Shown piece by piece: positions 59,451 through 60,000 of a stretch of DNA of 60,000 nt. Source of the stretch: Membranipora membranacea (Eukaryota; Bryozoa; Gymnolaemata; Cheilostomatida; Membraniporidae); the NCBI GenBank assembly GCA_914767715.1, contig OU612066.1, forward strand, positions 33,456,283 through 33,516,282. The letters run 5' to 3'. Numbering within the stretch: the stretch's first letter is position 1; each line of letters starts with the position of its first letter. The notes beneath the pieces were generated by a model that was not told the origin of the DNA, searched no databases, and was given only the letters and a program-made list of their open reading frames with translations. Made by a program: the position numbers and the translations under genes.

Positions 59451-60000
59451 ACTGGCAGTCCGTCGGTTCCGATGATGACTTCTGCTTCTGAATCATTTTT
59501 CGCCAACTCGCTCTGTTTTTTTGTCAGCGTCTGCCAACCATTTGTTGGAATGTCGAGATCTTTGAGACTCCTCTTGACTGTACCCTTGTATCGCAGCTTT
59601 GATCGAACTCTGCTATGAGATCCGACTTTCAGCTGAGAGAGGAGTATTTGTTTTGGTATACGGTTATCTTTTTGCCTGCAGACATGACCGGTCCATTTCA
59701 GTGTTCGTTGTCTAAGGATGAAATACATGTTGGCCAACCCTGTTTTTTGGAGTATTTTCTTGTTGCTAATGCGGTGCCACCATACGATCTTGAGAATGTA
59801 CCTCAGGTGCCTCATCATGTATGCGCTAAGCCTGTGGGATGTAATCCGTTACACAGCATTGATAGCACTACTGCACGGTAGACTGCAGTTTTGGCCTCCC
59901 AAAAGCAGTGGATGCTTTCCACTTCCTGGATTTAAATTCTTCGTCTAGCTTGTACCTGTCTGACACGGTTGACCGTAGATATTTGAAGTGGCTTACTTTG
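59429..60000 (-). mobile_element. LINE reverse-transcriptase C-terminal fragment, broken
   Basis: The minus-strand frame 59818-59429 contains TLKWTGHVCRQKDNRIPKQI, LRYKGTVKRSLKDLDI and NGWQTLTKKQSELAKN, the familiar end of RTE/CR1-like LINE proteins often mislabelled as craniofacial development protein 2. Upstream, to the window edge, the matching FKYLRSTVSD and AFGRPK phrases are in another frame and meet stops, so this copy is a dead fragment. Confidence 0.72.

Overview
The window is eukaryotic and reads as an animal, probably a marine invertebrate and possibly a sponge. It is AT-rich. Its genes are cut into many short exons with GT-AG borders, and the encoded proteins are metazoan types: prominin, REJ/GAIN/SEA receptor, TRIM-type RING/B-box and LLPH. 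The gene-poor parts hold tRNA-derived SINEs, LINE fragments, foldback elements and minisatellites. The species cannot be fixed from sequence alone. All gene models were spliced by hand, by matching splice sites and reading phase.

Layout. (1) 1-4482, minus: central part of a prominin-like pentaspan membrane protein; the 3' part lies beyond the left edge and the first exons were not found. (2) 7000-38501, minus: one giant gene. Fifty exons join in a single open frame of about 2,563 codons. The predicted protein is a type I surface receptor with a signal peptide, a Ser/Thr-rich stretch, a tandem array of about 52-residue cysteine modules (each mostly one phase 0-0 exon), a WAP core, cadherin-like repeats, a CGVCGGD cysteine-rich block, IPT/TIG domains, a REJ region, a GAIN-like region with a polybasic site and a GPS that has lost its cleavage residues, a SEA domain with a G|SIVV self-cleavage motif, one membrane helix and a tail of about 65 residues. 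(3) 39810-41665, minus: a small gene with a signal-peptide exon and a membrane-helix exon whose frames do not fully reconcile. (4) 44007-45383, plus: LLPH, three exons, complete. (5) 47577-48924, plus: a secreted M15-family (VanY/CwlK-like) zinc peptidase, four exons, complete. (6) 53616 to beyond the right edge, plus: a TRIM-type RING/B-box/coiled-coil protein with LINE and foldback insertions in intron 1 and an apparent GC-AG intron inside the B-box.

The genes do not look like one pathway. The giant receptor is the most interesting object: its GPS looks dead and a SEA domain just before the membrane could supply the cleavage instead. The secreted M15 peptidase, a bacterial-type fold in an intron-bearing animal gene, is second. 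Minisatellites touching splice sites, two foldback elements with clean 8-bp target duplications, and a SINE family seen in several copies are the main structural oddities.
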